Positions 1 through 5,034 of a DNA stretch of 5,034 nt are shown here, one piece after another; position 1 is the first letter of the stretch; each line of letters opens with the position of its first letter. This DNA comes from an uncultured Lachnospiraceae bacterium (lineage in GTDB: Bacteria; Bacillota; Clostridia; Lachnospirales; Lachnospiraceae), in the NCBI GenBank assembly GCA_902803155.1, contig CADCOU010000176.1, positions 1 to 5,034 of the forward strand. The letters are read 5' to 3'. A model generated the notes under the pieces. That model made no database searches. It worked only from the letters and a program-made list of their open reading frames with translations, and was not told the DNA's origin. The translations under genes were made by a program, and so were the position numbers.

Positions 1-6
1 AATACG

Positions 7-37
7 AAGTCCGGAGCATATCAAAAGCTCCGGACTT
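7..37 (-). terminator. Hairpin terminator closing the TRAP operon
   Basis: A perfect 11-bp inverted repeat (AAGTCCGGAGC / GCTCCGGACTT) flanks a 9-base loop, 52 bases past the stop codon of the kinase-like gene. The stem is GC-rich in the middle, as expected of an intrinsic terminator. The T-run after the stem is poor when read on the minus strand (CTTCGTATT) and only slightly better on the plus strand (CTTTGCATTCT), where two more pairs (C5-G39 and a G6-T38 wobble) extend the stem. It may therefore act in both directions if a plus-strand gene converges from the left of the window. The structure is certain; its termination efficiency is inferred. Confidence 0.68.
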
Positions 38-89
38 TGCATTCTCTATAGATTTTCTATCTTATGCCTTCTCGTAAACATTTTACCAA

Positions 90-683
90 TCAGGCTTTCC
101 GAACCTTGTCCTTCAGGATCCCGACGAGGACATCGATCGTTCCCTGAGGAGTCAGCTTCGCGACGTTTAGGGATATATCATAATCCTTGTAGTTCCCCAT
201 GGTATGACCGGTATAGGCATGATAATAGGTTTCCCTCCAGTGGTCACACCGGTCGACGAATTTCTCTGGATCCGTCTTTCCGTATTCTCCGAGTTCCTCG
301 CATCTTCTGACGCGGAAGTCTTTGTCCGCATGAAGGAAAATGTCAAAGGTCTCCACTCCTGCTTCCCGGAGGATGATGTTAGAACAGCGCCCGACGATAA
401 TGCAGTCTTCCTTCGCGAGTTCAAGTATGACCTCTCTCTGTGCCTGGAAGATCGCGTCGTAGGAACTGTTGTATGTGGAAGTGCTCAGGAATTCATTGAT
501 GAACCTGCGGCCATCACTGATATACTCTCCCTCGCGGGTGACATCCTCTTCCGAATACCCGCTGACTTTGGCAGTCTTCCGGATCACATCCACATCGTAA
601 TAATTGATGCCCAGAGCTTCTGAAAGAGCTTTTGCTATAGACCTTCCGTACGCTGCGTATTCTCTGCTGATCGTGATAACCAT
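90..683 (-). CDS. Cytidylate-kinase-like P-loop protein, last gene of the TRAP operon
   Basis: The 197-residue product matches the cytidylate-kinase-like family (Cytidylate_kin2 type), small cytosolic P-loop proteins common in clostridia whose true substrate is mostly unproven. It begins with the family's ITISREY strand-loop (residues 3-9), followed by an amphipathic helix and the LGINYYD segment (24-30). It has the central IIVGRC strand (95-100), a lid-like Arg-rich stretch (FRVRRCEE, 123-130), the YYHAYTG block (153-159) and the C-terminal YDISLN strand (168-173). The length is normal for the family. Family members usually read G-S/A-G-G-R in the P-loop; here it is A10-A11-Y12-G13-R14, so two or three expected glycines are missing. 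The ATG start at 683 has a strong GAGGAG site at 691-696 with a 7-base spacer. Only 16 bases separate it from the permease stop, so co-transcription is very likely. Whether it phosphorylates a nucleotide, modifies the imported solute or only regulates is unknown. Family assignment is firm; activity is not. Confidence 0.88.
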   Translation of the reverse strand: MVITISREYAAYGRSIAKALSEALGINYYDVDVIRKTAKVSGYSEEDVTREGEYISDGRRFINEFLSTSTYNSSYDAIFQAQREVILELAKEDCIIVGRCSNIILREAGVETFDIFLHADKDFRVRRCEELGEYGKTDPEKFVDRCDHWRETYYHAYTGHTMGNYKDYDISLNVAKLTPQGTIDVLVGILKDKVRKA

Positions 684-690
684 GTTATGT

Positions 691-696
691 CTCCTC
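691..696 (-). promoter_or_regulatory. Ribosome binding site of the kinase-like gene
   Basis: GAGGAG lies 7 bases before the ATG at 683 and begins only four bases after the permease stop codon. Ribosomes finishing the permease would arrive on this site, which supports coupled translation and confirms the chosen start. Confidence 0.8.
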
Positions 697-699
697 TCT

Positions 700-2682
700 T
701 CAGGCGGGCTGCGCCTTCTTCTTCAGCTGCAGCTCAACGATGAATACGACTACTGTGATCGCTGTTCCGACGATATCCGTCACGGTACCCGGATAGATCA
801 GCATCAGTCCTGCTGCCAACAGGATGATCCGCATGACCGGATTAATGTTCGTGAGCATGTAGCCTTCCATCGCGGCGGAGATCGCATACATTCCGATGAC
901 GCTGGTGATGATGATCACTACGAATTCCATTGGGGTCGTATCGATCAGCAGCATGGCCGGGTTCAGGCAGAACATGTACGGGATCAGGAATGCCGCGATC
1001 GCGAGCTTTGATGCATTCAGTGCTGTCCGCATGGGATCGGACTTCGCAATCGCGGAACCTGCGTAGGCTGCCAGTGCGACCGGCGGCGTGATGTCCGCGA
1101 CGATACCAAAGTAGAATACGAACATGCTCGCACAAAGTGCATTCAGTCCCATACCGGTCGTCAGGATCGGTGCGCAGGTCGTCGCCATGATGATGTATGT
1201 TGCCGTGGTCGGAACGCCCATGCCCAGGATGATGCAGCAGATCATAGTGAAGATCAGTGCGATCATCAGATGACCGTGAGAGATGCCGACGATGGCAGTA
1301 ATGAACACCTGGCCCAGGCCGGTCATGGTCACAACGCCGGCGATGATGCCTGCAATACCGCAGGCGACCGCGATGCTGAGCGTGTTCTTCGCACCGGTCT
1401 CCAGTGCATCCAGGAACTTCTTCGGTGACATGCGGTGTTCTTTATCAAAGATACTGACCACGATGCACAGAAGTGTTGCTATGATGGCCGCACGGCTCAT
1501 CGTATAACCTGACGTGATCAGGTAGACCAGCGCAACGAGCGGAATCAGCAGGTAGAGTTTCGGAAGGAGCTTCTTCACCTCCGGAAGCTCTGACTTCGGG
1601 ATACCCTTCAGTCCCAGTCTCTGTGCTCTCAGGTGTACCATCAGGAAGATACCTGTGAAGTACAGGACAGCCGGCAGGATCGCGCGGATGACGATATTGG
1701 AGTACGGAACGCCGACTATTTCCGCCATCAGGAACGCTGCGGCGCCCATGATCGGAGGCATGATCTGTCCGCCTGTCGATGCGGCCGCCTCGACGGCTCC
1801 GGCAAACTCTCCGGGATACCCGGTCGATTTCATCATCGGGATCGTAACGGAACCGGTCGTAACGGTATTGCCGACTGAAGAGCCGGACACCATGCCGCAC
1901 AGTGCGGACGAGATGACCGCGACCTTTGCCGGTCCGCCGGATGCGGAGCCTGCGATGCAGTTCGCGCACTGGATGAAGAAATCGGCGATACCGGTCGCTT
2001 CCAGGAACGCGCCGAAGATGATGAACAGTACGATGTATGTACTGCAGACGCCGATCGGAGTTCCGATGATTCCGTTGGTCGTGTAGAACAGGTTGTAGAC
2101 GACGGAACGAAGTACCTTGTATAACGCCTTACCATTTGAAAGGTTTGTGACAAAAGCATACAGGATGAAGCAGCCTGCCACGACCAGGATCGGGATACCG
2201 GTAACCCTGCGGCAGCACTCAGCCAGCACCAGGATACCGATCACACCCAGGATGATCTCCGTATTGTTGATGCGCGTCGCCCGGTCGATGATTGCCTTGT
2301 TGTTCGCGACAAAGTAGAAGAAGCTTCCGGAACCGAGCACTGCGATCACGATGTCATAGATCGGGATCCGGTTTACCTTCTGCGGTCTTCCGCCTGACTT
2401 CCTGGCCGGGAAAAGGACGAATACGAATATGATCACAACGCCGAGGAACAGCGGGCGCCGTATACGTTCATCCCAGACGGCAAACAGGTTCATATAGATC
2501 ATGAAGAGGGAAAATGCCGCAAGCAGCACCTTGATCACCAGTGCAGGGATTCCCTCCCACGGCCGGACATTGGATTCACGGTCGTATTTTTTCATGATCT
2601 CTTCCACATCAGCTGCCGTTCCGGTCTCCGCACTTTCGACCGGCGGTGTGGTCTGTATGTCTTTTTCTTTGAGATCGCTCAT
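700..2682 (-). CDS. TRAP transporter permease, fused 4TM/12TM subunits (TAXI-TRAP type)
   Basis: The 660-residue integral membrane protein combines the small (DctQ-like) and large (DctM-like) TRAP subunits in one chain, the arrangement typical of TAXI-dependent TRAP systems. A hydrophilic N-terminus of about 43 residues faces the cytosol. Hydrophobic segments at about 45-66, 77-92, 107-126 and 142-178 form the small-subunit part, and the rest is the 12TM-type domain. Signature stretches are clear: the Gly/Ser-rich GSASGGPAKVAVISSALCGM (245-264), SGSSVGNTVTTGSVTIPMMK (266-285), STGGQIMPPIMGAAAFLMAE (302-321), GMGVPTTATYI (487-497) and ITPPVALAAYAGSAIAKSDP (531-550), which in TRAP permeases build the re-entrant hairpins and substrate/ion sites. 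Length is normal and no frame break is seen. The ATG start has AGAGG at 2689-2693 with a 6-base spacer. It works with the solute-binding protein encoded upstream to import a solute driven by an ion gradient, probably sodium by family precedent. The substrate cannot be read from sequence. Confidence 0.96.
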   Translation of the reverse strand: MSDLKEKDIQTTPPVESAETGTAADVEEIMKKYDRESNVRPWEGIPALVIKVLLAAFSLFMIYMNLFAVWDERIRRPLFLGVVIIFVFVLFPARKSGGRPQKVNRIPIYDIVIAVLGSGSFFYFVANNKAIIDRATRINNTEIILGVIGILVLAECCRRVTGIPILVVAGCFILYAFVTNLSNGKALYKVLRSVVYNLFYTTNGIIGTPIGVCSTYIVLFIIFGAFLEATGIADFFIQCANCIAGSASGGPAKVAVISSALCGMVSGSSVGNTVTTGSVTIPMMKSTGYPGEFAGAVEAAASTGGQIMPPIMGAAAFLMAEIVGVPYSNIVIRAILPAVLYFTGIFLMVHLRAQRLGLKGIPKSELPEVKKLLPKLYLLIPLVALVYLITSGYTMSRAAIIATLLCIVVSIFDKEHRMSPKKFLDALETGAKNTLSIAVACGIAGIIAGVVTMTGLGQVFITAIVGISHGHLMIALIFTMICCIILGMGVPTTATYIIMATTCAPILTTGMGLNALCASMFVFYFGIVADITPPVALAAYAGSAIAKSDPMRTALNASKLAIAAFLIPYMFCLNPAMLLIDTTPMEFVVIIITSVIGMYAISAAMEGYMLTNINPVMRIILLAAGLMLIYPGTVTDIVGTAITVVVFIVELQLKKKAQPA

Positions 2683-2820
2683 GGTACACCTCTTGTTTCT
2701 GTTATCTACAGCAATTACGCAGAGTGATATCTCACTCCTTGATCTGTAATGAATGAGTTCTTTCTGTTCTTACCGAAGGCATAGCAGCATTATTGTGAGT
2801 CTGACCCGAAAGCCTCTATG
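2683..2820 (-). other. 138-base intercistronic gap between DUF1850 gene and permease gene
   Basis: This is the only sizeable gap inside the operon; the other junctions are an 8-base overlap and a 16-base gap. It holds a 16-base dyad (described separately) and the permease ribosome binding site. I found no credible promoter: AATAAT and TAGATA could serve as -10 boxes, but neither has a -35 partner at 16-18 bases. I found no GC-rich stem followed by T residues and no small reading frame with a start codon and binding site. Confidence 0.6.
2722..2737. repeat. 16-base dyad GAGTGATATCTCACTC
   Basis: Six-base arms GAGTGA/TCACTC flank TATC, giving 14 of 16 symmetric positions. It lies 40-55 bases before the permease start. 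It could be an operator, or a small RNA stem affecting differential expression or mRNA stability of the permease part. No family of regulator can be named from it. Confidence 0.4.
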
Positions 2821-3330
2821 CTATCTCACGAACCGGAACCGGACCTTTGTATTCCTGCCGCAGAGGTCCCGGAGACTGACCGGTTCCCCTTCATTCAGAG
2901 TCAGCGTGTGATCCGACACAGTTCCGACAAAGTACACCAGATCATCCATCCTCCGGTTGAAGCCGGTGATGATCATGCTGCCGTCTTCCCCGTATTCCAG
3001 CTTCTGCCCTTCCTCCAGCTGGGTCTGCACGCCTGCGCCGAACCCGTAGTAAACGGTCTTTACCACATAGATTCCGTCCCCGCGGATCTCGTAATAGTCC
3101 GTGACCGGGCTCTTATTGACGGAATGCACGAAACCGACGCCGAAGGTATCTCCCACACGGACCTTGTAAGAAGCAATATTCTCTCCGGTTTCCTCATTGA
3201 TCAGGACCAGCTGCCCCGGTCGGCGCAGATACAGAAATGCGGCGGCCAGCACCGCTATAAGCAGGATCAGGGCCGCCGCCAGTTTTCTGATATTCAGGGT
3301 CCCGGGATCCGGAATCCTCCGATTACTCAA
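2821..3330 (-). CDS. DUF1850 membrane-anchored protein of TAXI-TRAP locus
   Basis: The 169-residue product has a basic N-terminus, a single strong hydrophobic helix at about 17-35 (Ala/Leu/Ile-rich, followed by two Arg) and an extracytoplasmic domain. That domain carries the DUF1850 pattern: VGFVHSVNKSPVTDYY (65-80), with the conserved HS and SP, then an aromatic YYGFGAGVQ block (94-102) and a C-terminal beta-rich VSLRDL...KVRFRF end. DUF1850 genes are known neighbours of TAXI-TRAP genes, but the molecular role is not established; an accessory at the membrane surface is an inference. The start used is TTG at 3330, overlapping the upstream stop by 8 bases. No in-frame ATG or GTG exists between it and the hydrophobic helix. 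An internal GGAGCAGGG lies 8 bases upstream. The GGAGG at 3316-3320, just inside the gene, has no suitable in-frame start after it. The exact first codon is therefore less certain than the gene. Confidence 0.87.
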   Translation of the reverse strand: MSNRRIPDPGTLNIRKLAAALILLIAVLAAAFLYLRRPGQLVLINEETGENIASYKVRVGDTFGVGFVHSVNKSPVTDYYEIRGDGIYVVKTVYYGFGAGVQTQLEEGQKLEYGEDGSMIITGFNRRMDDLVYFVGTVSDHTLTLNEGEPVSLRDLCGRNTKVRFRFVR

Positions 3331-4276
3331 CCTCGATGCCCTGCTCCGCGAAGTACTTCACAGCACCCGGATGGAACGGAACGCTGATGCCGGCAACCGC
3401 ATCCTCGAGATTCAGGAATTCGAACTTCGCATGGCCTGCTACCAGGTCATCCTTGTTGTCGAACATTGCCTTCAGCAGATTGTAAACATCATCCTCGCTG
3501 ACCTCGGTGGAAGCAATCAGGGTTGCCCTTACGGAAACAGTGGTCGCATCTTCATCTACGCCCTTGTAAGTGCCGGCCGGGATGGTGGTTGCGGTATAGA
3601 AGTCATAGTCAGCCTGGAGCTTCTCGATGTGCTCATCATCGAGCTGTACCAGATGTACGTCCTTTGTGGTAGCCAGGTCAACAACTGCGGTGGTCGGAGC
3701 GCCTGCAACGACGAATGCAGCGTCGATCTTGCCGTCCTTCAGGCTTTCTGCGGAATCGCCAAATCCTGCGTTGACGACCTTGATGTCATCAAAGCTCAGG
3801 TCATATACGCCGAGGATCTGCTTTGCGTTGAACTCGGTTCCTGATCCGGCATCACCGACCGAAACGGTCTTGCCCTTCAGATCCGCTACGCTCTCGATCG
3901 ATCCGTCGCAGGTGACGATCTGGATGGTCTCGTCATACAGTCCCGCCACGCTGGCAAAGGTATCATATGCTCCTTCAGCCTCAAACAGATCAGTTCCGGT
4001 ATATGCATAGTACATAACGTCGTTCTGAACGATCGCCAGGTCTGCATCTTCCTCATCGATCAGCTGGATATTAGCCTTGGAAGCACCGGTAGAGGTAACT
4101 GTCAGGTCCACGTCATCCAGCAGCGGGTTCAGGACTGTCGCCATAACGCCGCCTACTGCATAGTAGGTACCTGTCGTTCCGCCGGTTCCCAGTGTCAGGT
4201 TAGCTGCCATAGCGGCCGTGGTGGTTCCCAGCACCATGGTTGCAGCCAGCAGGATTCCCAATACTTTCTTCTTCAT
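3323..4276 (-). CDS. TAXI-family TRAP transporter solute-binding protein
   Basis: The 317-residue secreted binding protein captures the solute for the TRAP permease. It has a classic signal peptide: MKKK, a hydrophobic core (5-18) and a likely AMA|AN cut after residue 24. There is no cysteine at the cut, so it is not a lipoprotein. The mature protein starts with the TAXI hallmark TGGTTGTYYAVGG (31-43). It continues with STGAS (62-66), ADLAIVQNDVMYYAYTGT (78-95), the GKTVSVGDAGSGTEFNA stretch (135-151), the DGKIDAAFVVAGAP hinge region (181-194) and the C-terminal FHPGAVKYFAEQG (301-313). Length is normal for the family. The surface is strongly acidic. The ATG at 4276 is supported by GGAGG (4284-4288) with a 7-base spacer. 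It is the first gene after the promoter and the most upstream member of the operon, which fits the need for excess binding protein. Known TAXI ligands include glutamate/glutamine-like and other carboxylate compounds; the ligand here is unknown. Confidence 0.96.
   Translation of the reverse strand: MKKKVLGILLAATMVLGTTTAAMAANLTLGTGGTTGTYYAVGGVMATVLNPLLDDVDLTVTSTGASKANIQLIDEEDADLAIVQNDVMYYAYTGTDLFEAEGAYDTFASVAGLYDETIQIVTCDGSIESVADLKGKTVSVGDAGSGTEFNAKQILGVYDLSFDDIKVVNAGFGDSAESLKDGKIDAAFVVAGAPTTAVVDLATTKDVHLVQLDDEHIEKLQADYDFYTATTIPAGTYKGVDEDATTVSVRATLIASTEVSEDDVYNLLKAMFDNKDDLVAGHAKFEFLNLEDAVAGISVPFHPGAVKYFAEQGIEVE
3339..3347 (-). promoter_or_regulatory. Probable internal ribosome binding site for the DUF1850 gene
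   Basis: GGAGCAGGG lies inside the last codons of the TAXI gene, 8 bases before the TTG start at 3330. It is the best-spaced purine-rich site for that start, which otherwise rests on overlap with the TAXI stop. Translational coupling would also explain initiation. Confidence 0.4.
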
Positions 4277-4283
4277 GTAAACA

Positions 4284-4288
4284 CCTCC
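4284..4288 (-). promoter_or_regulatory. Ribosome binding site of the TAXI gene
   Basis: GGAGG, followed by a 7-base spacer and ATG, is the strongest binding site in the window. It fixes the TAXI start at 4276 and suggests high translation of the binding protein relative to the downstream genes. Confidence 0.85.
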
Positions 4289-4316
4289 ATAATTGAATAC
4301 TTTGTTTCCTTCTGCA

Positions 4317-4333
4317 GGTCATAGTCTCTGACC
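4317..4333. promoter_or_regulatory. 17-base near-palindrome, candidate operator in the TAXI leader
   Basis: GGTCATAGTCTCTGACC has perfect 5-base arms (GGTCA/TGACC) and an additional inner AG/CT match, giving 14 of 16 symmetric positions around a central T. It lies roughly 10-26 bases downstream of the transcription start predicted from the promoter at 4349-4377, where a bound dimeric repressor would block initiation or early elongation. The size and symmetry suit a helix-turn-helix dimer (GntR-like or similar), but no regulator gene is in the window. The dyad is seen; the function is inferred. Confidence 0.5.
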
Positions 4334-4348
4334 CACATACACTCTGAT

Positions 4349-4377
4349 ATTTTAATGCATCACTGTGAAAAAGTCAA
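4349..4377 (-). promoter_or_regulatory. Sigma-A-type promoter of the TAXI-TRAP operon
   Basis: Read on the minus strand, TTGACT (4372-4377) and TAAAAT (4349-4354) are separated by exactly 17 bases. Each hexamer differs from consensus by one base. Transcription should begin near 4342, giving a leader of about 66 bases before the TAXI ATG. The promoter starts 27 bases past the phosphatase-like stop codon, so the transport operon can be transcribed independently of the genes to its right. Confidence 0.8.
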
Positions 4378-4403
4378 ACAGATCCATGAAGAAGAAACGC
4401 AGT

Positions 4404-4826
4404 TCACCGTGACAGGTTCCGGCGGGCCAATGCATACACCAGAGGGTTCGGTGACATCTCCTGCTGTGCATGCATCGTATCCCTGCAGCCTCTGAATTCA
4501 TAGATCGCCTTCGCAACTGCAGCTGATCTGGATGCACCTTCATAACAGTGGACAATAAGGCGGTCGCAGACAAGTCCCGTCACGAATTCCTTAAGTCCGG
4601 TGAAATCCTCCTGTCCCGGCACGGGACATCCGTAGGGAATGCCCTCCTCATCATATTCTTCTGTGATGTCATTGATCTTCAGACGCATGACCGAGACAAT
4701 ATCCGGATTCCCGGGAAATGCCACATCTTTTTCTTCTGTTGAAGTAATGGATATAATCGATGTTGTTGTCCCGGTTTCTTCTGCAAGCCTGAGAGCCCTT
4801 GCCTGACTGCATATCTCAATTATCAT
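4404..4826 (-). CDS. Compact protein-tyrosine/dual-specificity-phosphatase-like protein
   Basis: The roughly 140-residue cytosolic protein carries the Cys-based phosphatase signature. In numbering from the start used, IVHCYEGASRSAA contains H93, catalytic C94, the five-residue loop YEGAS, R100 and S101, at the start of a helix. Upstream are two beta strands (SIISITSTE, about 22-30; VMRLKIND, about 46-53). D53, in the KINDI segment about 41 residues before the cysteine, is the best candidate for the general acid. The C-terminal NPLVYALARRNL fits the end of the small dual-specificity-like proteins of clostridia and phages. The protein should hydrolyse a phosphate ester, protein or small molecule; the substrate is unknown. 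The start at 4826 (MIIEICSQ) was chosen because it matches the family's short first strand and overlaps the upstream gene by only 11 bases. ATG at 4838 (MKKKM) is an alternative. Neither has a strong binding site, so coupling to the upstream gene is likely. Confidence 0.78.
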   Translation of the reverse strand: MIIEICSQARALRLAEETGTTTSIISITSTEEKDVAFPGNPDIVSVMRLKINDITEEYDEEGIPYGCPVPGQEDFTGLKEFVTGLVCDRLIVHCYEGASRSAAVAKAIYEFRGCRDTMHAQQEMSPNPLVYALARRNLSR

Positions 4827-5034
4827 TTTCTTTTTCATCGGCCGATACCGGTTCGAGCCTGTAGATCCGGAGACCGTCAAATTTCTTGATCAGTTTGAGC
4901 ATGCACTTCATCGGCTTCCAGTCTTTGCCCTGGTCAGAAGGAGGAAGCAGGTTATAGTGGCAGCTGACTTCTTCCGAAGTCGGATTCCCGTCCATTGTAA
5001 GCTTGTGTCTTCTCATCTGTTCCCTGAGCGCCGA
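4816..5034 (-). CDS. Unrecognised protein, probably the C-terminal part of a gene entering from the right
   Basis: The frame is open from the window edge to a TGA at 4816-4818, giving 72 codons. I do not recognise the product. It is basic in the first third, then has a Pro-containing loop (YNLLPPSDQGKDWKP), a Lys/Leu helix-like stretch (MKCMLKLIKKF) and a strand (GLRIYRLEPV) before an acidic, charged tail. There is no signal peptide or membrane segment. Codon use, with many C/G third positions, resembles the neighbours, so it looks like real coding sequence. An ATG at 5016 could start a 66-residue protein, with AGGGA only 4 bases upstream. The six in-frame codons before it, without a stop, make a start outside the window equally plausible. 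It overlaps the phosphatase-like start, suggesting one transcript and perhaps a shared function. Confidence 0.6.
   Translation of the reverse strand, partial: SALREQMRRHKLTMDGNPTSEEVSCHYNLLPPSDQGKDWKPMKCMLKLIKKFDGLRIYRLEPVSADEKENDN

Larger units (their letters stand above)
4277..4403 (-). other. 127-base intergenic region carrying the operon's control signals
   Basis: This stretch between the phosphatase-like stop and the TAXI start holds the promoter, the candidate operator and the ribosome binding site described separately. I see no hairpin with a T-run to terminate the upstream pair of genes, so some read-through from the right into the transport operon is possible. Confidence 0.65.

Noticed and set aside
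204..623. Long plus-strand open frame opposite the kinase-like gene
   Set aside because: It lies wholly antisense to a gene with clear family motifs and a strong ribosome binding site, and its translation shows no recognisable domain.
1655..2086. Plus-strand open frame of about 143 codons opposite the permease, and other frames in the same stretch
   Set aside because: These are by-products of the GC-biased codons of the permease; they match no family and cover its most conserved motifs.
2700..2760. TAGATA and nearby boxes as an internal promoter for the permease
   Set aside because: The sequence 16-18 bases upstream does not resemble a -35 box.
2799..2806. GGGTCAGA (minus strand) shared between this gap and the operator-like dyad near 4327-4334
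   Set aside because: Only eight bases match, and the second half of the dyad is absent here; a chance match between two short regions is quite possible.
2818..3387. Plus-strand open frame of 189 codons opposite the DUF1850 gene
   Set aside because: It is antisense to a gene with DUF1850 motifs and a membrane anchor, is rich in His/Pro/Arg typical of shadow frames, and has no convincing ribosome binding site.
4404..4880. Longer phosphatase form beginning at 4880
   Set aside because: That start is a TTG deep inside the upstream gene with no ribosome binding site, and the extra residues do not resemble the family's N-terminus.
1..5034. CRISPR arrays, insertion sequences, tRNA or rRNA genes
   Set aside because: No spaced direct repeats, transposase motifs, terminal inverted repeats or RNA gene signatures were seen.

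Overview
This window looks like chromosomal DNA of a low-to-mid GC Firmicute, most likely a clostridium of the Lachnospiraceae type. That placement is inferred from the strong GGAGG-type ribosome binding sites, the sigma-A style promoter, the Lys-rich start of the secreted protein and the cytidylate-kinase-like family at the end of the operon. No marker gene is present to fix it. Every supported gene lies on the minus strand, so the window reads from right to left. Most of it is protein-coding and no gene-free stretch exceeds about 140 bases.

Right end (4404-5034): the C-terminal part, or the whole, of a small protein I do not recognise is followed, with a short overlap, by a compact protein-tyrosine/dual-specificity-phosphatase-like protein with a clear H-C-x5-R signature. 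The two look translationally coupled.

Centre and left (1-4403): a four-gene transport operon. A near-consensus promoter (TTGACT, 17-base spacer, TAAAAT) at 4349-4377 is followed by a 17-base near-palindrome just downstream of the predicted transcription start. The genes are, in order: a TAXI-family TRAP solute-binding protein (3323-4276), a membrane-anchored DUF1850 protein that overlaps it by 8 bases and starts at TTG (2821-3330), a 138-base gap containing a second dyad, a fused 4TM/12TM TRAP permease (700-2682), and a cytidylate-kinase-like P-loop protein 16 bases downstream (90-683). A perfect 11-bp hairpin at 7-37 closes the unit.

The expected working model is that the TAXI protein captures a carboxylate or amino-acid-like solute (TAXI ligands include glutamate-type compounds) outside the membrane and hands it to the fused permease, which moves it inward with an ion gradient. 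DUF1850 proteins accompany TAXI systems but their role is not settled. The kinase-like protein is the unexpected member: it is tightly coupled to the permease gene, yet its nucleotide-binding loop is altered. I see no mobile element, CRISPR array, RNA gene or phage structural gene. The window is mostly a recognisable transport operon; the points worth following are the kinase, the regulatory dyads and the phosphatase/unknown gene pair.
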